From an uncultured Pelagibacteraceae bacterium (GTDB lineage: Bacteria > Pseudomonadota > Alphaproteobacteria > Pelagibacterales > Pelagibacteraceae): a stretch of 44,285 nt of DNA. Under the pieces are notes generated by a model, which was not told where the DNA came from, searched no databases, and saw only the letters and a program-made list of their open reading frames with translations. Positions 25,130 to 34,019 of the stretch are shown piece after piece. Made by a program: the position numbers and the translations under genes. Position 1 is the stretch's first letter; the number at the start of each line of letters is the position of its first letter. Location of the stretch: NCBI GenBank assembly GCA_902532225.1, contig CACAHI010000006.1, positions 1 to 44,285 of the forward strand, in the 5' to 3' direction.

Positions 25130-25924
25130 TTATTTTACCTTAATAAACATTCGATTCTTGTTGGCAAAATTAATACATTTATTTCTTTCTAAAAAAACAT
25201 TGTATTTGCTTTTTAAAACTATTCCCTTGAGTCCAGCAATTTTGCATTGCTTTAAAGTTTTTAATCCTACTGTAGGTAAATCAACTCTAAGATCTTGTTT
25301 TTTCTTTGGAAACTTTACTAAAACTCCAACGTTACTAAATTTTTTTCTTTTACATTTTTTGAGCATTTTTTCTGTTCCGTCTTTACCTTCAATGGCAATT
25401 ATTTTTTTATTTCTAACAACTGTTCCTTGGCTATAATTAAAATTACTTAATTTATTTAATGTTTTTATAGCTTTCACAATGTCTCTTTTATCTTCTTTGC
25501 TTGGTATAATTTTAGAGTAATTACCTCTTTTAAGTGATAATTCCGGATTAAATGATATCGAACTTATTGTTTTTATTGATAGTTGACTTAATATTTTGAT
25601 AATTTCTTTTAAAATAGCTGCATCACCAAGTTTAGAAGCTTTAATTATCCTAGGTATATAATAAATCCCTTTTAGGTCTAATTTGAATTTTGAAAAATTT
25701 GGTTTTGTAACTTTTCCAGCAAATAAAACTTTTTTACACTTATTTTTCTTTAGAATATTGATGATTTTACCAAATTGGCCGATAGAAATAGAATATGAAT
25801 TTTTATCTTTTTTAAATTTTTTAGATTTGGATAAATCAATTATTAAATATTTAAACTTTTTTTTCTTTATTTTTTTTAATATTTCAGTTGGAAAGTTTGT
25901 ATCGCCAAATATTAATCCTATCAT
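25130..25924 (-). CDS. lpxI: UDP-2,3-diacylglucosamine pyrophosphatase LpxI
   Basis: LpxI (DUF1009 family) hydrolyses UDP-2,3-diacylglucosamine to lipid X in bacteria that lack LpxH; it is the usual alphaproteobacterial version. The protein has the two-part architecture: an N-terminal region with FGKIINILKKNKCKKVLFAGKVTKPNF, and a C-terminal catalytic part with SQGTVVRNKKIIAIEGKDGTEKML, VLVKFPKKKQDLRVDLPTVGLKTLKQCKIAGLKGIVLKS. The 264 aa length is typical. Position between lpxA and lpxB matches the conserved gene order and supports the call. Confidence 0.93.
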   Translation of the reverse strand: MIGLIFGDTNFPTEILKKIKKKKFKYLIIDLSKSKKFKKDKNSYSISIGQFGKIINILKKNKCKKVLFAGKVTKPNFSKFKLDLKGIYYIPRIIKASKLGDAAILKEIIKILSQLSIKTISSISFNPELSLKRGNYSKIIPSKEDKRDIVKAIKTLNKLSNFNYSQGTVVRNKKIIAIEGKDGTEKMLKKCKRKKFSNVGVLVKFPKKKQDLRVDLPTVGLKTLKQCKIAGLKGIVLKSKYNVFLERNKCINFANKNRMFIKVK

Positions 25925-25925
25925 T

Positions 25926-26705
25926 TTACGAAAATGGTGTACAAATAGATCTTTTTTTATCTTTAGTTATAAAATCAATTATATTTTTAACTAAAGTGTT
26001 TTCTTTGAATTCCCCATTTAATTTACTTATGTTTTCTGTAAGGTTTTTTGTCGCAAAAATATCTTTGTATGCTTGGCTTAAACCAAGAATATCTTTGTTA
26101 TCAATCTTGGCTCTTCTTAGTCCAATTAAATTAAGTCCGTTCAATGTATTTCTATTACCTGTTGATAAACCATAAGGAATTACATCGTGGAGTACACCGG
26201 TCATTCCACCAATCATTGCCATTTGACCAATTCTCGTAAATTGTTGAACAGCAGAATTTCCTCCAATAACAACATTGTCTTCTATTGTTACATGTCCACC
26301 CAAAGGAACATTGTTTGCAATAATTACATTGTTTCCAACATAACAATCGTGAGCAACATGTGAAGAAATCATAAATAAGCTGTTGTTACCAATTTTAGTT
26401 AATCCACCTCCACCTTCTGTGCCTGGATTGATAGTCACGTACTCTCTTATTTTATTATTTTTACCAATTTCTAATTTTGAATTTTCACCTTTAAATTTTA
26501 AATCTTGAGGAATGGTTCCAATACTTGCAAATGGAAAAATAACAGTTCCATCTCCTATTTTAGTATTTCCTGCAATATGAACATGTGAATGAATTTCAAC
26601 ATTTTCACCAATTTCCACTTCTGGACCAATAACAACATAAGGTCCTATTTTTGCTGTGGTAGAAATTTTAGCTTTTTTATCAATATTTGAATTATTACTA
26701 ATCAC
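25926..26705 (-). CDS. lpxA: UDP-GlcNAc O-acyltransferase LpxA (GTG start)
   Basis: First enzyme of lipid A synthesis, moving a 3-hydroxyacyl chain from acyl carrier protein to UDP-GlcNAc. Hexapeptide repeats of a left-handed beta helix dominate residues 15-190, with the catalytic His in MISSHVAHDCYVGNNV and a helical C-terminal domain including LIGLRRAKIDNKDI. The start codon is GTG: upstream to the in-frame stop there is no ATG, and the GTG gives an N-terminus aligning with the family. A 56-nt gap separates it from fabZ, the largest spacing in this block. The 259 aa length is normal. Confidence 0.96.
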   Translation of the reverse strand: MISNNSNIDKKAKISTTAKIGPYVVIGPEVEIGENVEIHSHVHIAGNTKIGDGTVIFPFASIGTIPQDLKFKGENSKLEIGKNNKIREYVTINPGTEGGGGLTKIGNNSLFMISSHVAHDCYVGNNVIIANNVPLGGHVTIEDNVVIGGNSAVQQFTRIGQMAMIGGMTGVLHDVIPYGLSTGNRNTLNGLNLIGLRRAKIDNKDILGLSQAYKDIFATKNLTENISKLNGEFKENTLVKNIIDFITKDKKRSICTPFS

Positions 26706-26761
26706 TTTATTAATTTTAATATCAAAATGAATTTGATTGTCTTATCAAGAAATATTGCTGA

Positions 26762-27211
26762 TTATTTCCTATCAACTATTGTTGCTGACCATTGAGCGTC
26801 TGCCATCCTTTTATCATCAACAATAGCTTCACCCTTATATTTCCATACTCTTCCGTGGGATCTAATTGCTTCTATATTTAATTCTAGTCTACAATCCGGT
26901 AATACAGGGCTTCTAAATCTGGCTTTTTCAACACTCATTAAAAAAACTAGTTTATTTTCATATACTTTTTTGTCTATTCCGTGCGCTGTTAAAGCAGCAG
27001 CAGCTTGACCAAATGCTTCTACAATTAGTACACCAGGCATCACCGGTTGGCCTGGAAAGTGACCTTGTACAAAAAAACTATTTTTTTTTACATTAACGAT
27101 TCCTGTAGCTGATGATAATTTTTTTATATTAATTAATTCATCAATAAGCAACATTGGTTCTCTATGAGGCAATAAATTTTCAATTTCTTTTTTGTTTAGA
27201 CTATTTGACAT
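26762..27211 (-). CDS. fabZ: 3-hydroxyacyl-ACP dehydratase FabZ
   Basis: Hot-dog-fold dehydratase of fatty-acid elongation that competes with LpxA and LpxD for hydroxyacyl-ACP. The active-site helix region reads VQGHFPGQPVMPGVLIVEAFGQAAA, with the catalytic His and Glu in place, preceded by LLPHREPMLLIDEL. The 149 aa length is normal. Placement between lpxD and lpxA is the conserved arrangement and ties membrane phospholipid supply to lipid A supply. It shares one base with the lpxD stop. Confidence 0.97.
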   Translation of the reverse strand: MSNSLNKKEIENLLPHREPMLLIDELINIKKLSSATGIVNVKKNSFFVQGHFPGQPVMPGVLIVEAFGQAAAALTAHGIDKKVYENKLVFLMSVEKARFRSPVLPDCRLELNIEAIRSHGRVWKYKGEAIVDDKRMADAQWSATIVDRK

Positions 27212-28191
27212 TATTTATTTTCTTTTAAAAAACTTCGTAAATCCTTTGCAGGATAACCCATTACTTTAGTATTGTCAGGTATATCCTTAATTACTCCGCT
27301 TCCGCCAGCAATATGTACATTATTACCAATTTTTAAATGTCCGGAAATTCCAGCTTGCCCTCCTATCATAACATTGTCTCCTATAGTAGAACTTCCTGCA
27401 AAACCAACCTGACCTGCTATTATACAATTTTTTCCAATTTTTACGTTGTGAGCTATATGAACTTGATTATCTAAAAATGTGTTTTGACCAATTATAGTAT
27501 TTGACATTGATCCTCTATCAATTGTGCTTCCACAACCAATTTCACACCCACTTTCAATAATAAGAGAACCAACATGCGGATATCTAAAATTTGCTTTTTT
27601 TGATGGAAAAAAACCAAAACCTTTTTTTCCTAAAATACAAGATTCTAGAATATGAACATCATCACCAATAATTGAATTTTTAATTATTACATTAGATGAA
27701 ATAATACAATTTTTACCGATTACTACATTGCTTTCTATAATTACATTATTTCCTAATGCTGAATTTTTACCAATTGAAACATTTTTACCGACTAATACAT
27801 TTTTTCCATAAATAATTTTATTTTTATAATTAGTATTTTCTATTTTTTTTACATTATTATCTGGATGGTCATTAACTGAGTCGGGATAAAAACATTTTGT
27901 GATTTTAGCCATTGTTAAAATTACATTATCTGTAATAATTTTTTTACACTTTTTGGGTAAATAGTTTTTTAATTTATTTGTAGTAACACAATAAGAAGCA
28001 TTTGTATTTTTTGCATAATTTTCATAATTTTTTGAATGAAAAAATGTAATTTCGTTATTTTTTGCATTACTTAAATCATTAACATTTGTAATGATGTCTT
28101 TTTCAAAAGTATTTAAATTTTTTATACCAGATAGTTTAAGTAATTTATTGATTTTAAATGGACCTTTATTTTTAAAAAAAGGATTTTTCAT
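27211..28191 (-). CDS. lpxD: UDP-3-O-acylglucosamine N-acyltransferase LpxD
   Basis: Adds the second hydroxyacyl chain in lipid A synthesis. The N-terminal uridine-binding domain (FEKDIITNVNDLSNAKNNEITFFHSKNYENYAKNT) is followed by a left-handed beta helix of hexapeptide repeats (about 120-300), with the catalytic His segment DNQVHIAHNVKIGKNCIIAGQVGFAGS, and the C-terminal VMGYPAKDLRSFLKE. The 326 aa length is close to normal. It follows skp by 12 nt, as in most proteobacteria. Confidence 0.96.
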   Translation of the reverse strand: MKNPFFKNKGPFKINKLLKLSGIKNLNTFEKDIITNVNDLSNAKNNEITFFHSKNYENYAKNTNASYCVTTNKLKNYLPKKCKKIITDNVILTMAKITKCFYPDSVNDHPDNNVKKIENTNYKNKIIYGKNVLVGKNVSIGKNSALGNNVIIESNVVIGKNCIISSNVIIKNSIIGDDVHILESCILGKKGFGFFPSKKANFRYPHVGSLIIESGCEIGCGSTIDRGSMSNTIIGQNTFLDNQVHIAHNVKIGKNCIIAGQVGFAGSSTIGDNVMIGGQAGISGHLKIGNNVHIAGGSGVIKDIPDNTKVMGYPAKDLRSFLKENK

Positions 28192-28203
28192 TTAATATAT
28201 TAT

Positions 28204-28716
28204 TTAATCGATTTGTTTTATGTTTTTATCAATCAAATCCATTATTTCGCTTGTAATATCAAGTTCTGTTTTGCCCATTACAATATTTTTTTTTTGAATA
28301 ATAAGGGATATGGATTTTTCTTTAGCATATTCAGCAATAAGTGGATTAATTTTTTTTAAGAATTTTTGAGATATTTCAATTCTTTTTTTTGTAAGTAAAT
28401 CAAGAGATTTTTGTCTTTCATTTCTATAATTTCTTACTTCAATTCGTAAATCGTTAATTTTTTTAGAATATTCTTCATTTGAAAGAATATTTTTTTGCGA
28501 AACTATATCTCTTTCTTTTTTTTTTAAATCTTCTTCATTTTTTTTAAAATTCTGTATTTTTTTTTTATGATTTTCTTCTAAATTTGTTACAGCTTTTTTT
28601 CCTACCTTAGATGTATTTAAAATTCTATCCATATCTATATAGGCAATTTGATTATTTGCTAATACTGCAGAATTAAACATAAAACTTATGATTATTAAAA
28701 CAATTATTCTTTTCAT
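28204..28716 (-). CDS. skp: OmpH/Skp periplasmic chaperone
   Basis: Periplasmic chaperone that holds unfolded outer-membrane proteins on their way to BamA. It begins with a cleavable signal peptide (MKRIIVLIIISFMFNSAVLANN) followed by IAYIDMDRILNTSKVGKKAV, the family signature. A long charged coiled-coil pair of about 80 residues forms the tentacles, and the C-terminus returns to SLIIQKKNIVMGKTELDITSEIMDLID. The 170 aa length is typical. It shares one base with bamA, its functional partner. Confidence 0.93.
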   Translation of the reverse strand: MKRIIVLIIISFMFNSAVLANNQIAYIDMDRILNTSKVGKKAVTNLEENHKKKIQNFKKNEEDLKKKERDIVSQKNILSNEEYSKKINDLRIEVRNYRNERQKSLDLLTKKRIEISQKFLKKINPLIAEYAKEKSISLIIQKKNIVMGKTELDITSEIMDLIDKNIKQID

Positions 28717-30956
28717 TAAAATGTAGTTCCTATGTTAAATCTAAAACCTTCTGTCTTATCTGTGCTATCTTTACTTATCACTTCTGATAATGAGAAAGTT
28801 AATGGTCCTACTGGTGTGAACCAGTCAACCGCAACACCTGTTGAGGATCTTATTTTGCTAGATTGAGCAATAGTTCCGCTGTAATCAACTCCCCACACAT
28901 TTGCCGCATCAAGGAACCACTTAACATCAACATTCTGGAGTGTGTTTAAAAAATATGGCACTTCACTATTAAAATTCAAAGCAGCAGCATAATTGCCTCC
29001 CACATGATCTCCGTCATCTATAGGACCTATTCTACCCGCTTCAAATCCTCTCAGCTTTCTTGCTGGTAGAAAAACTCTCTGAGAAATTCTAACATCTTCA
29101 TTTCCAACAGCATTTATAGCTCGTGTATATAAGCTAAACGAAGATATAGTGTCTTCTACTAATTCTAAATAATTTGTAAATTCGTAACCATTTAAAATTG
29201 CAGAGTTATCAGATACAATTGGTAATTTTTGAATAAACTTACTTCTATAACCTGAGGTAGTTTGAAATCTTTGATTTCTTTTATCAAGATCAAATTCATA
29301 AAATAAGTTAGCATCAAAATATTCTCCTTCTTGATTTTTTAAACTAGAAGAAGCTGTATTATTAGTAACTAAGTTTTCATGAGAGATACTTAAAATTGGT
29401 TTAAAGAAAACATCTTCATATTGTTCGTATCTAGTGCCTAGACTAAAAGATTTATCTTCGGTTTGGTATCCATAATCTTGAAGTTTATCTATGGTGGTTG
29501 CACCTATTCCCAGTATTAATGATTTATCAGAATTTTTAAAATTTGGATTAACATAATCAAAATTTCCTTTTATACTATCTTCACTAATTGAAATATTAGT
29601 GCTTAAATTTATGCCTTTTCCTAAATAATTATTTTCCTTAATTCCAAAAGCTATTGTGCCCCCTGATGTTCCAACTCCAGCACCAGCAGAAATTTCTCCT
29701 GTGGGTTTTTCAACCACATCAATTTTAACAACTCTTTCACTTTCAGAACTTCCCTTAATTAATTTAGAATTAACATCTTTAAATATACCTCTGGCTCTTA
29801 AATTATTGACCGATTTTCCCAAGAGTATATTATTAAGTGGATCACCTTCATCGATTAGTAAAGAATTTCTAATCACTGCCTCTTCGGTAACACTATTACC
29901 GGTAATATCAATTCTTTCAACATAAGTTTGATCGGATTCGATTAATGTGATTTGAAAATCTATGAGATCGTTATTAACGATTTTTTCATTAACTTTTGCA
30001 TCTAAAAATTCAAAATCTTGCTGTAATGACAATAATTCAATTTTATCTAAAATTTTTTCAATTTTATTATATGAATAGACTTCACCCTTTAAATCTTCAA
30101 TTTTATTAATAACTTTTTTAAACTTAGATTTTTCATATTCGTCAGGTATAACTAATTTAGCTTCATTAAATTTAAATTTGCTTCCAGCATTTATGCTAAA
30201 AGTAACAATAAAACTATTATCATCTAAATATTTTGCATATGTATTTGAAACATTAACTTGGTAATAACCTTTGTTAATAAAAAAGTTTTTTAAAAGTCTT
30301 TCATCTAATTTAATTCTTTCTTCATTGAGATACTTTTTGCCACTAATAAATTTCCATGGTTTGTCTTCTTCAGAAATAATTACTCTTCGTAATTTTCTAT
30401 TTTTAAAAACTTTATCCCCAATAAATTGAATCTGTTTTATTATGGCTTTTTCGTTCAATTTAACATTATAAATTAAATTGACTGTATTATTTTTCTTTCT
30501 TTCAACTAATAAATCTACCTCAGAAAAATAATAACCATTTTTCTTTAAAGAATTAGAAATTCTTGTTACATCTTTTTTTGAAATATCTTCAACAAAAGAA
30601 TTTTTCTCTTTAATTTTTAATGAATCGTAAATTTGATCTTTTAATTTATTTGCTTTAATACCTTCAATAACTATGTTTTGAACAATAGGATTTTCAACAA
30701 CGTTTATATACAGTATTTGATTTTCATATTTTATGCTAACATCAGAAAAATAATTAGTTTCGTATAAGTCTTTAATAAGATTATTTAAATTTATATCTTC
30801 AAAATTTTGGCTTAGGTCAAGGTCAGAAAAAACTCTAATAGTTTCATCAGAAATTCTAGTATTGCCTGAAATTTTTATCTCTTTAATTTTTTCAGCATAA
30901 GTAGAATTAATTAGGAGCAAAAATGATAATAATAATGAAAATATAAATTTTAACAT
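28716..30956 (-). CDS. bamA: Outer-membrane assembly factor BamA
   Basis: Essential outer-membrane beta-barrel insertase. A signal peptide (MLKFIFSLLLSFLLLINSTYA) precedes five POTRA-like repeats (about 24-420, recognisable as IKISGNTRI, IVIEGIKANK, IQFIGDKVF and IDITGNSVTEEAVIRNSLLIDEGDPLN). A 16-strand barrel follows, containing the LRGFEAGRIGP lid-loop motif and ending in a terminal Phe (FRFNIGTTF), the expected outer-membrane signature. The 746 aa length is normal. In most alphaproteobacteria rseP lies between dxr and bamA; here only 4 nt separate them. Confidence 0.97.
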   Translation of the reverse strand: MLKFIFSLLLSFLLLINSTYAEKIKEIKISGNTRISDETIRVFSDLDLSQNFEDINLNNLIKDLYETNYFSDVSIKYENQILYINVVENPIVQNIVIEGIKANKLKDQIYDSLKIKEKNSFVEDISKKDVTRISNSLKKNGYYFSEVDLLVERKKNNTVNLIYNVKLNEKAIIKQIQFIGDKVFKNRKLRRVIISEEDKPWKFISGKKYLNEERIKLDERLLKNFFINKGYYQVNVSNTYAKYLDDNSFIVTFSINAGSKFKFNEAKLVIPDEYEKSKFKKVINKIEDLKGEVYSYNKIEKILDKIELLSLQQDFEFLDAKVNEKIVNNDLIDFQITLIESDQTYVERIDITGNSVTEEAVIRNSLLIDEGDPLNNILLGKSVNNLRARGIFKDVNSKLIKGSSESERVVKIDVVEKPTGEISAGAGVGTSGGTIAFGIKENNYLGKGINLSTNISISEDSIKGNFDYVNPNFKNSDKSLILGIGATTIDKLQDYGYQTEDKSFSLGTRYEQYEDVFFKPILSISHENLVTNNTASSSLKNQEGEYFDANLFYEFDLDKRNQRFQTTSGYRSKFIQKLPIVSDNSAILNGYEFTNYLELVEDTISSFSLYTRAINAVGNEDVRISQRVFLPARKLRGFEAGRIGPIDDGDHVGGNYAAALNFNSEVPYFLNTLQNVDVKWFLDAANVWGVDYSGTIAQSSKIRSSTGVAVDWFTPVGPLTFSLSEVISKDSTDKTEGFRFNIGTTF

Positions 30957-30960
30957 CGAA

Positions 30961-32121
30961 TTATAATATACTTAGAGTTTTGGTTTTCAATCTAACAAAA
31001 TTATTTAATTTAACAATTTGGGCTAAATTATTTGGTTTTTGCCTTTTATATTTAGCAAATATATTCAAATTTAAAAATTTGATTAAATTTTTTGAAATAT
31101 TTTGAAAACTAACTTGTTTTGTTAAAAATAAATCGACTAATTCGTCGTTCATAGTGACCAATAAAGTTTCAAAAAGAGACTCGTTATTAGGAATTTTATT
31201 AAGTAATTTTATAACCGGAAATTTTTTTGCATCAACTTCTTGCAATTTTAAATTATTTAAAATTTTTAAATTTATATCCTTGCTATGAATTGTTTTATTT
31301 TCATTATTATATAATGAGTTGAAAATTGGAATTTTCATATCAGTATCATGCGCAATTATTTTAATGAGTCCATTTTTAAATTTTATAATTGCGTGAATAT
31401 AAGATTGTGGGTGAATAAGTATTTTAAACTTATTAAATTTAATATTAAATATTTTTTTGGCTTCTATTACTTCAAAAATTTTATTCATTAAGGTAGCTGA
31501 ATCGATAGAAATTTTTTTTCCCATTTTCCAGTTTGGATGTTTTATAGCATCGATAGGATTAATTTTTTTTAATTGTTTATAAGATTTTTTTAAAAATGGC
31601 CCACCAGATGCAGTAATTATTATTTTATCAATGCCTTCGTGTGGTGAATTTTTAATTAATGACCATATAGAAAAATGTTCAGAGTCTATTGGAATAAAAT
31701 TAGTTTTGTGCTTTTTTAATTGTTTATTTATTAAATTCCATCCACATATGATAGATTCTTTGTTTGCAATTGCTATTGTCTTAGTAAATTTTATTATTTC
31801 TAGCGTTGGTTTTAATCCATTAAAACCTGAGATTGAACTCATTGTATAATCAATTTTTGATTTAAATATTGAATTAATTTTATTTAAGCTGTCATAAACG
31901 TTTTTATTTTTAAATTTTTTTTTTACAATTTTATAATTTTTATCATCAGTAATTATTATATTTTTAGGATTAAATTCTTTAATTTGTTTAATTAACAGGG
32001 ATGTATTTTTATTTGCTGTTAACAAAAAAATATCAAAGTTTTTTTTATCATTTCTTAATATATCCAATGTTTTTTTTCCAATCGAACCTGTGGATCCAAG
32101 TATTGCAATTTTCTTTTTCAT
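30961..32121 (-). CDS. dxr: 1-deoxy-D-xylulose-5-phosphate reductoisomerase
   Basis: NADPH-dependent MEP-pathway enzyme making methylerythritol phosphate, the substrate of the IspD half of IspDF encoded elsewhere in this window. The nucleotide-binding N-terminus is AILGSTGSIGKKTLDIL. ANKESIICGWNLI, PIDSEHFSIW (metal-binding Asp/Glu), ITASGGPFLKK, HPNWKMGKKISIDSATLMNKIFEVIEA and HPQSYIHAII are all family motifs. The 386 aa length is normal. The start overlaps neither neighbour (1 nt after cdsA). Confidence 0.97.
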   Translation of the reverse strand: MKKKIAILGSTGSIGKKTLDILRNDKKNFDIFLLTANKNTSLLIKQIKEFNPKNIIITDDKNYKIVKKKFKNKNVYDSLNKINSIFKSKIDYTMSSISGFNGLKPTLEIIKFTKTIAIANKESIICGWNLINKQLKKHKTNFIPIDSEHFSIWSLIKNSPHEGIDKIIITASGGPFLKKSYKQLKKINPIDAIKHPNWKMGKKISIDSATLMNKIFEVIEAKKIFNIKFNKFKILIHPQSYIHAIIKFKNGLIKIIAHDTDMKIPIFNSLYNNENKTIHSKDINLKILNNLKLQEVDAKKFPVIKLLNKIPNNESLFETLLVTMNDELVDLFLTKQVSFQNISKNLIKFLNLNIFAKYKRQKPNNLAQIVKLNNFVRLKTKTLSIL

Positions 32122-32122
32122 A

Positions 32123-32797
32123 TCAATAAACTAAAAATTCTACTATTATCATTCCAGTTGGAATAGCTAAAAGAATTCCATCTATTCTATCAAGAATTCC
32201 TCCATGACCAGGTAACAAATCACCCGTATCTTTAACTTTTGCTTTACGCTTTAAATATGAAATCAACAAATCTCCAAGTTGACAAAAGAATGATACGATT
32301 AGCGCAAGAATAGTTAGCTCATAAAGATTTAGAGTTTTAGATTGTAAAATAAAAAAAAAAACAGGAACCGGAAATAGAGATAAAATAAATGATCCGATAG
32401 AACCTGATATAGTTTTGTTTGGACTTATTTTCGTTAATTTTTTTCCTTTAAAAATTTTACCAAAAATAAATCCACCAATGTCTGAACAAATACATATTGA
32501 GAATAAGTAAATAATAGTAAATTTGTAATTAACATCTGCTCGGGATAAAGCTTCGAATATAAATACTGAAAATAAAAATAAATACAGTAAACTAGATACT
32601 TTTGATATGAATTTAAAAAATTTACTATTAAAATTTTTTTTAATGAAAATTTTTGAAATTAATCCATTAAATTCTACCCATCCAATAATTAATAAACAAA
32701 TTAAAGAAATTATTAAAATAAATACGTTAAAAAAAGATAATGCTAGTAAAGCTAGCAAAAAAGATCCTGTTAATATTCTTTTTAAAATCTCTGACAT
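32123..32797 (-). CDS. cdsA: Phosphatidate cytidylyltransferase
   Basis: Integral membrane enzyme making CDP-diacylglycerol from phosphatidate and CTP, upstream of all phospholipids. The C-terminal signature is intact: SYLKRKAKVKDTGDLLPGHGGILDRIDGILLA. KTISGSIGSF lies earlier. About six hydrophobic helices are visible. At 224 aa it is shorter than the 265-285 aa of E. coli-type CdsA, mostly through a trimmed N-terminal half, as is common in streamlined alphaproteobacteria. It shares one base with uppS. Confidence 0.95.
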   Translation of the reverse strand: MSEILKRILTGSFLLALLALSFFNVFILIISLICLLIIGWVEFNGLISKIFIKKNFNSKFFKFISKVSSLLYLFLFSVFIFEALSRADVNYKFTIIYLFSICICSDIGGFIFGKIFKGKKLTKISPNKTISGSIGSFILSLFPVPVFFFILQSKTLNLYELTILALIVSFFCQLGDLLISYLKRKAKVKDTGDLLPGHGGILDRIDGILLAIPTGMIIVEFLVY

Positions 32798-33471
32798 TAT
32801 ATATTTCCAAAATTTCTTTTAATTTTTTTAAACTTATTAATTATTTTTGAATAATCATTACTATTAAAATCTGGCCATAATTTTTTTTCAAAAAAAATTT
32901 CTGAATAAGCCAATTGCCATAATAAAAAATTACTTAATCTTGAAGTGTTTCCTGTTCTTATTAGCATGTCTGGATCTGGTATTTTATAAGTGTATAAATT
33001 TTGATTTACTTTAATTTCTGTTATTTTGCCTTTTGTCTTTTTTAATCTATTTAATGCATAAACAATTTCTGCCTTAGAACCATAATTTAGTGCTAAATTA
33101 ATTTGAATTGTCTTATTGTTTTTTGTTTTACTTTCTGCGTAATTTAACAATTTATTTAATTTTTGTGAAAATATTTTTCTTCCTATTACTTTAAGCTTAA
33201 TATTATTTCGGTTCAGTTCGTCAAGTTTTTCTATTAAATATGTTTCTAACAGATTGAACAAAAAATTTTTTTCACTTGATGGACGTTTCCAGTTTTCTGT
33301 TGAAAATGCGTATAAAGTTAAAAATTTAATTTTTTTTTTTATACTCTCCTTTATTATCATTTCCACAGTTTTTAATCCTGCTTTATGACCTAAGTTCCTT
33401 GATTTTTTATTTTTTAAACCCCATCTGCCATTGCCATCCATAATTACGGCCACATGTTTTATTGGATTCAT
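32797..33471 (-). CDS. uppS: Undecaprenyl diphosphate synthase
   Basis: cis-Prenyltransferase that extends farnesyl diphosphate to the C55 carrier used in peptidoglycan and LPS sugar assembly. Motifs are KHVAVIMDGNGRWG (diphosphate-binding Asp), GHKAGLKTVEMII, FLTLYAFSTENWKRP, LALNYGSKAEIVYA, PDPDMLIRTGNTSRLSNFLLWQLAYSEIFF. The 224 aa length is slightly short but complete. An A11 run lies in the coding strand within SIKKKIKF. The start overlaps frr by 4 nt. Confidence 0.97.
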   Translation of the reverse strand: MNPIKHVAVIMDGNGRWGLKNKKSRNLGHKAGLKTVEMIIKESIKKKIKFLTLYAFSTENWKRPSSEKNFLFNLLETYLIEKLDELNRNNIKLKVIGRKIFSQKLNKLLNYAESKTKNNKTIQINLALNYGSKAEIVYALNRLKKTKGKITEIKVNQNLYTYKIPDPDMLIRTGNTSRLSNFLLWQLAYSEIFFEKKLWPDFNSNDYSKIINKFKKIKRNFGNI

Positions 33472-34019
33472 ATGGTCATTATTTCTTTTTCTTTTGAAAT
33501 AATTTTTTCATCTACTATTTTTATATTTTGATCGGTATAATTTTGTATAACTCTTCCCAATTTTATTTCATCATCTTCGCTTATTTCTTTAGATTTCTGT
33601 TTATTTTTTAATTCATCATTAGCTTCTCTTCTTATGTTTCTTACTGAAACTTTACATTTTTCACCCATTGTTTTAATCATTTTTTTCATTTCAGTTCTTC
33701 TTTCTTCACTGAGGTTTGGGATTGGTAGTCTAATTAACTGACCATCAATTTGCGGGTTTAATCCTAAATCAGATTTTTTTATTGAAGAGTCTATTAAATT
33801 AACATTATTTAAATCCCAGACTTGGATATTAATAACTCTAGATTCGGGAGTAGTAATAGTACCTAGTTGATTTATAGGCATTTTTTGTCCATATACATCA
33901 ACTTTAATTAAATCTAACATATTTGCATTAGCTCTTCCTGTTCGTAAAGATGAGAGCTCCTTGTTAAAAACTTCAAGCGCTTTAGACATTTTTGTTTTAT
34001 AAATATCTTCTGAAAACAT
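33468..34019 (-). CDS. frr: Ribosome recycling factor
   Basis: Splits post-termination ribosomes with EF-G. The 183 aa protein shows the family pattern: KALEVFNKELSSLRTGRANANMLDLIKVDVYGQKMPINQLGTI, PESRVINIQVWD, GQLIRLPIPNLSEERRTEMKKMIKTMGEKCKVSVRNIRREANDELK. pyrH normally sits between tsf and frr in alphaproteobacteria; here the tsf stop and frr start overlap by one base, so pyrH is not at this position. Confidence 0.98.
   Translation of the reverse strand: MFSEDIYKTKMSKALEVFNKELSSLRTGRANANMLDLIKVDVYGQKMPINQLGTITTPESRVINIQVWDLNNVNLIDSSIKKSDLGLNPQIDGQLIRLPIPNLSEERRTEMKKMIKTMGEKCKVSVRNIRREANDELKNKQKSKEISEDDEIKLGRVIQNYTDQNIKIVDEKIISKEKEIMTI

Noticed and set aside
25683-26175. Two overlapping plus-strand ORFs of about 100 aa opposite lpxI and lpxA
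   Set aside because: Both are antisense to well-supported genes, overlap each other in different frames, and have the Phe/Leu-rich content expected from reading Lys-rich genes backwards.
26155-26346. Minus-strand Cys/Trp-rich 63-aa ORF
   Set aside because: It is an out-of-frame reading of the hexapeptide-repeat region of lpxA on the same strand; the Cys and Trp come from repeated GGx and TGT/TGG codon shadows.
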